Under the pieces are notes generated by a model. It worked only from the letters and a program-made list of their open reading frames with translations. It ran no database searches and was not told where the DNA came from. Position numbers and translations under genes: made by a program. From positions 9,791 through 14,972 of the forward strand of contig PMHI01000448.1 in assembly GCA_003156615.1 (NCBI GenBank): a stretch of DNA of 5,182 nucleotides, in the 5' to 3' direction. This document shows positions 4,016 through 5,182 of this stretch, in pieces (the first letter of the stretch is position 1; the number at the start of each line of letters is the position of its first letter). The DNA comes from Acidobacteriaceae bacterium (GTDB lineage Bacteria; Acidobacteriota; Terriglobia; Terriglobales; SbA1).

Positions 4016-5182
4016 TTAGATAACGCCCAGCTTCTTTTTCTTCTTGAGCTTCTTTGTGTCGGAGGGCTTTGCCGAGTTGGTTTCAATCGGCCTGGTCTGG
4101 TTCGGGCTCTCGCCGGAATCGACGTAACCTTCTTTGTACAAGATATAGGCGTCTTCGCGCAGCTTAGTCAAATAGGCGCGGAGCGCAGGCTGCAGCTTCT
4201 GCATGTACAGAGCGTTCTCGATTCGAGGCTCGACGTCCTTCATCGCCGGAATTCCTGCCATCTGGTGGCTGGTAACCTTCAAGATGACGTAGCCCTGCTT
4301 GGTACGGATCACGTCGGTAACTTCGCCGGACTTCATGGCAAATGTTTTATCTTCAAGCTCCTTGGCGAGAGTGCCGCGCTTGAACGCCCCGAGATCGCCG
4401 CCCTGCGAAGCCGAGGGACCGTCGGAATCTTTCTTCGCCAGATCTTCAAAGCTGACTCCAGCGCGAATCTGTTTGAGAAGATCATTGGCCTTGGTTTCGG
4501 CCACCGCCAGAGCCGCAGCCTCATCCGCTTGTTTGGCGGCGTCTTGGTTCTTCGGAGGGTCGCCGCCCGCGCCGGAGGAATCGGTAATGCTGTTCTGGGC
4601 TGGAGTCGCGGCGGCAGCCTTGTCGGCTGACCGCTTCTTGGGAGCGACCAGGATTTCGCTCAGTTTTATCGACTCGGGTTGTTCCATCTCGTTCCTGTGC
4701 TCATTGTAAAACTGCTGCTCTTCCTCCTTGGTGATGCTGAGGTGGGAGCCGACTTCTTCTCCAATCACCTTTTGGGTGATGATCCGGTTCCGCATGTTCT
4801 GCTTGAAGTCTTCGTAAGAGATGCCCTGGGCGGTGGCGGCTTTTTCGAGCTCCTCCATCGTATCCAGCTTCATATCCTTGCGCATCTGGTCGAGTTCCTT
4901 GATCAGATCGGTATCACCCGTAATGTCGAGGTCTTTGCCCTTTTGCAGCAGGAGTTGCTGGTCGATGAGATCGCGCAGGACGTCCTTTTCACGCTCCGCA
5001 TAGAGCTTGTCCGCGTTGGCCGGATCCTGCTGTTTGGCATCATCCCGGGTCTGGTCCTTGCTGCGTTGGAACTCCGAAAGCGTAACGATCTGGCCGTTCA
5101 CGCGCGTGACTATTTCTTCGACCACCTGACCAGCGGTGAATACGGGCAGACATGCCATGGCAATGAGTATCAGAACCAGCTT
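4016..5182 (-). CDS. Exported SurA/PpiC-type peptidyl-prolyl isomerase or chaperone, 5' end off window
   Basis: A periplasmic folding factor with a SurA-like N-terminal helical domain and one parvulin (PpiC rotamase) domain. The frame stays open to the right edge. The eight codons before ATG 5158 read KLVLILIA and join MACLPVFTAGQ to make a typical signal-peptide core, so the true start lies beyond the window and 5158 is an internal Met. Counting from Met5158, the SurA-type domain is about residues 12-160 (VVEEIVTRVNGQIVTLSEF, then RDLIDQQLLLQKG) and the parvulin domain about 163-298 (IKLSEILV; GVSFEDLAKKDSDGPSASQG; GDLGAF; GYVILKV). Both histidines usually conserved in active parvulins are replaced (Glu168, Val291), so isomerase activity may be weak or absent. 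A low-complexity insertion of about 40 residues splits the domain, and the C-terminus has a lysine-rich tail (369-376). Unlike E. coli SurA it has a single parvulin domain, so it could equally be called PrsA/PpiC-like. First gene seen of the minus-strand block. Confidence 0.88.
   Translation of the reverse strand, partial: KLVLILIAMACLPVFTAGQVVEEIVTRVNGQIVTLSEFQRSKDQTRDDAKQQDPANADKLYAEREKDVLRDLIDQQLLLQKGKDLDITGDTDLIKELDQMRKDMKLDTMEELEKAATAQGISYEDFKQNMRNRIITQKVIGEEVGSHLSITKEEEQQFYNEHRNEMEQPESIKLSEILVAPKKRSADKAAAATPAQNSITDSSGAGGDPPKNQDAAKQADEAAALAVAETKANDLLKQIRAGVSFEDLAKKDSDGPSASQGGDLGAFKRGTLAKELEDKTFAMKSGEVTDVIRTKQGYVILKVTSHQMAGIPAMKDVEPRIENALYMQKLQPALRAYLTKLREDAYILYKEGYVDSGESPNQTRPIETNSAKPSDTKKLKKKKKLGVI

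Noticed and set aside
3657..4019. A 120-codon plus-strand ORF opposite the start of the YhaM-like gene
   Set aside because: It is antisense to the OB-fold coding region and extends into the hairpin gap; no recognised domain or start signal.
5130..5182. Possible lipoprotein signal in the parvulin protein (Cys after Ala-Met-Ala)
   Set aside because: The -3 to -1 residues (Ala-Met-Ala) do not fit the usual lipobox, and hydrophobic residues continue past the Cys, so an ordinary signal peptide is more likely.

Overview
The window is GC-rich, gene-dense bacterial chromosome with short intergenic gaps. The protein styles (chorismate synthase of the Gram-positive/acidobacterial type, a YhaM-like OB+HD exoribonuclease, and an exported SurA/PpiC protein that implies a diderm envelope) suggest an Acidobacteriota-like organism. 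That assignment is inference from family resemblance; the window contains no rRNA or other phylogenetic marker.

Layout. Bases 1-1132 (minus) hold nearly all of aroC, chorismate synthase, whose 3' end lies off the left edge. Bases 1133-1367 are a 235-bp divergent intergenic region with a strong 10-bp inverted repeat, a candidate extended -10 promoter and a possible 25-codon leader ORF. Bases 1368-2108 (plus) encode a NarL/LuxR-type response regulator with a degenerate receiver domain and a repetitive linker. It converges, with a 4-bp gap, on a minus-strand block read right to left: an exported SurA/PpiC-type parvulin protein (4016 to beyond the right edge), a YhaM-family 3'-5' exoribonuclease (2841-3920) and a HAD-superfamily hydrolase related to L-2-haloacid dehalogenases (2113-2811). 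The gaps in this block are 95 and 29 bp and no clear internal promoter was seen, so it is probably one transcription unit.

How the parts fit. AroC completes the shikimate pathway. The regulator is divergent from aroC and has no kinase partner in the window; its target is unknown and autoregulation from the shared intergenic region is possible. The minus-strand block combines envelope protein folding, RNA turnover and a small-molecule hydrolase with no obvious common pathway.

Nothing here is clearly a new defence, mobile or secondary-metabolism system. There are no IS elements, CRISPR arrays, tRNAs or rRNAs. The observations most worth a second look are the response regulator that has lost its receiver acidic pair and lysine, its four-copy pentapeptide linker, the inverted repeat between it and aroC, and the parvulin domain that lacks both conserved histidines and carries a low-complexity insertion.
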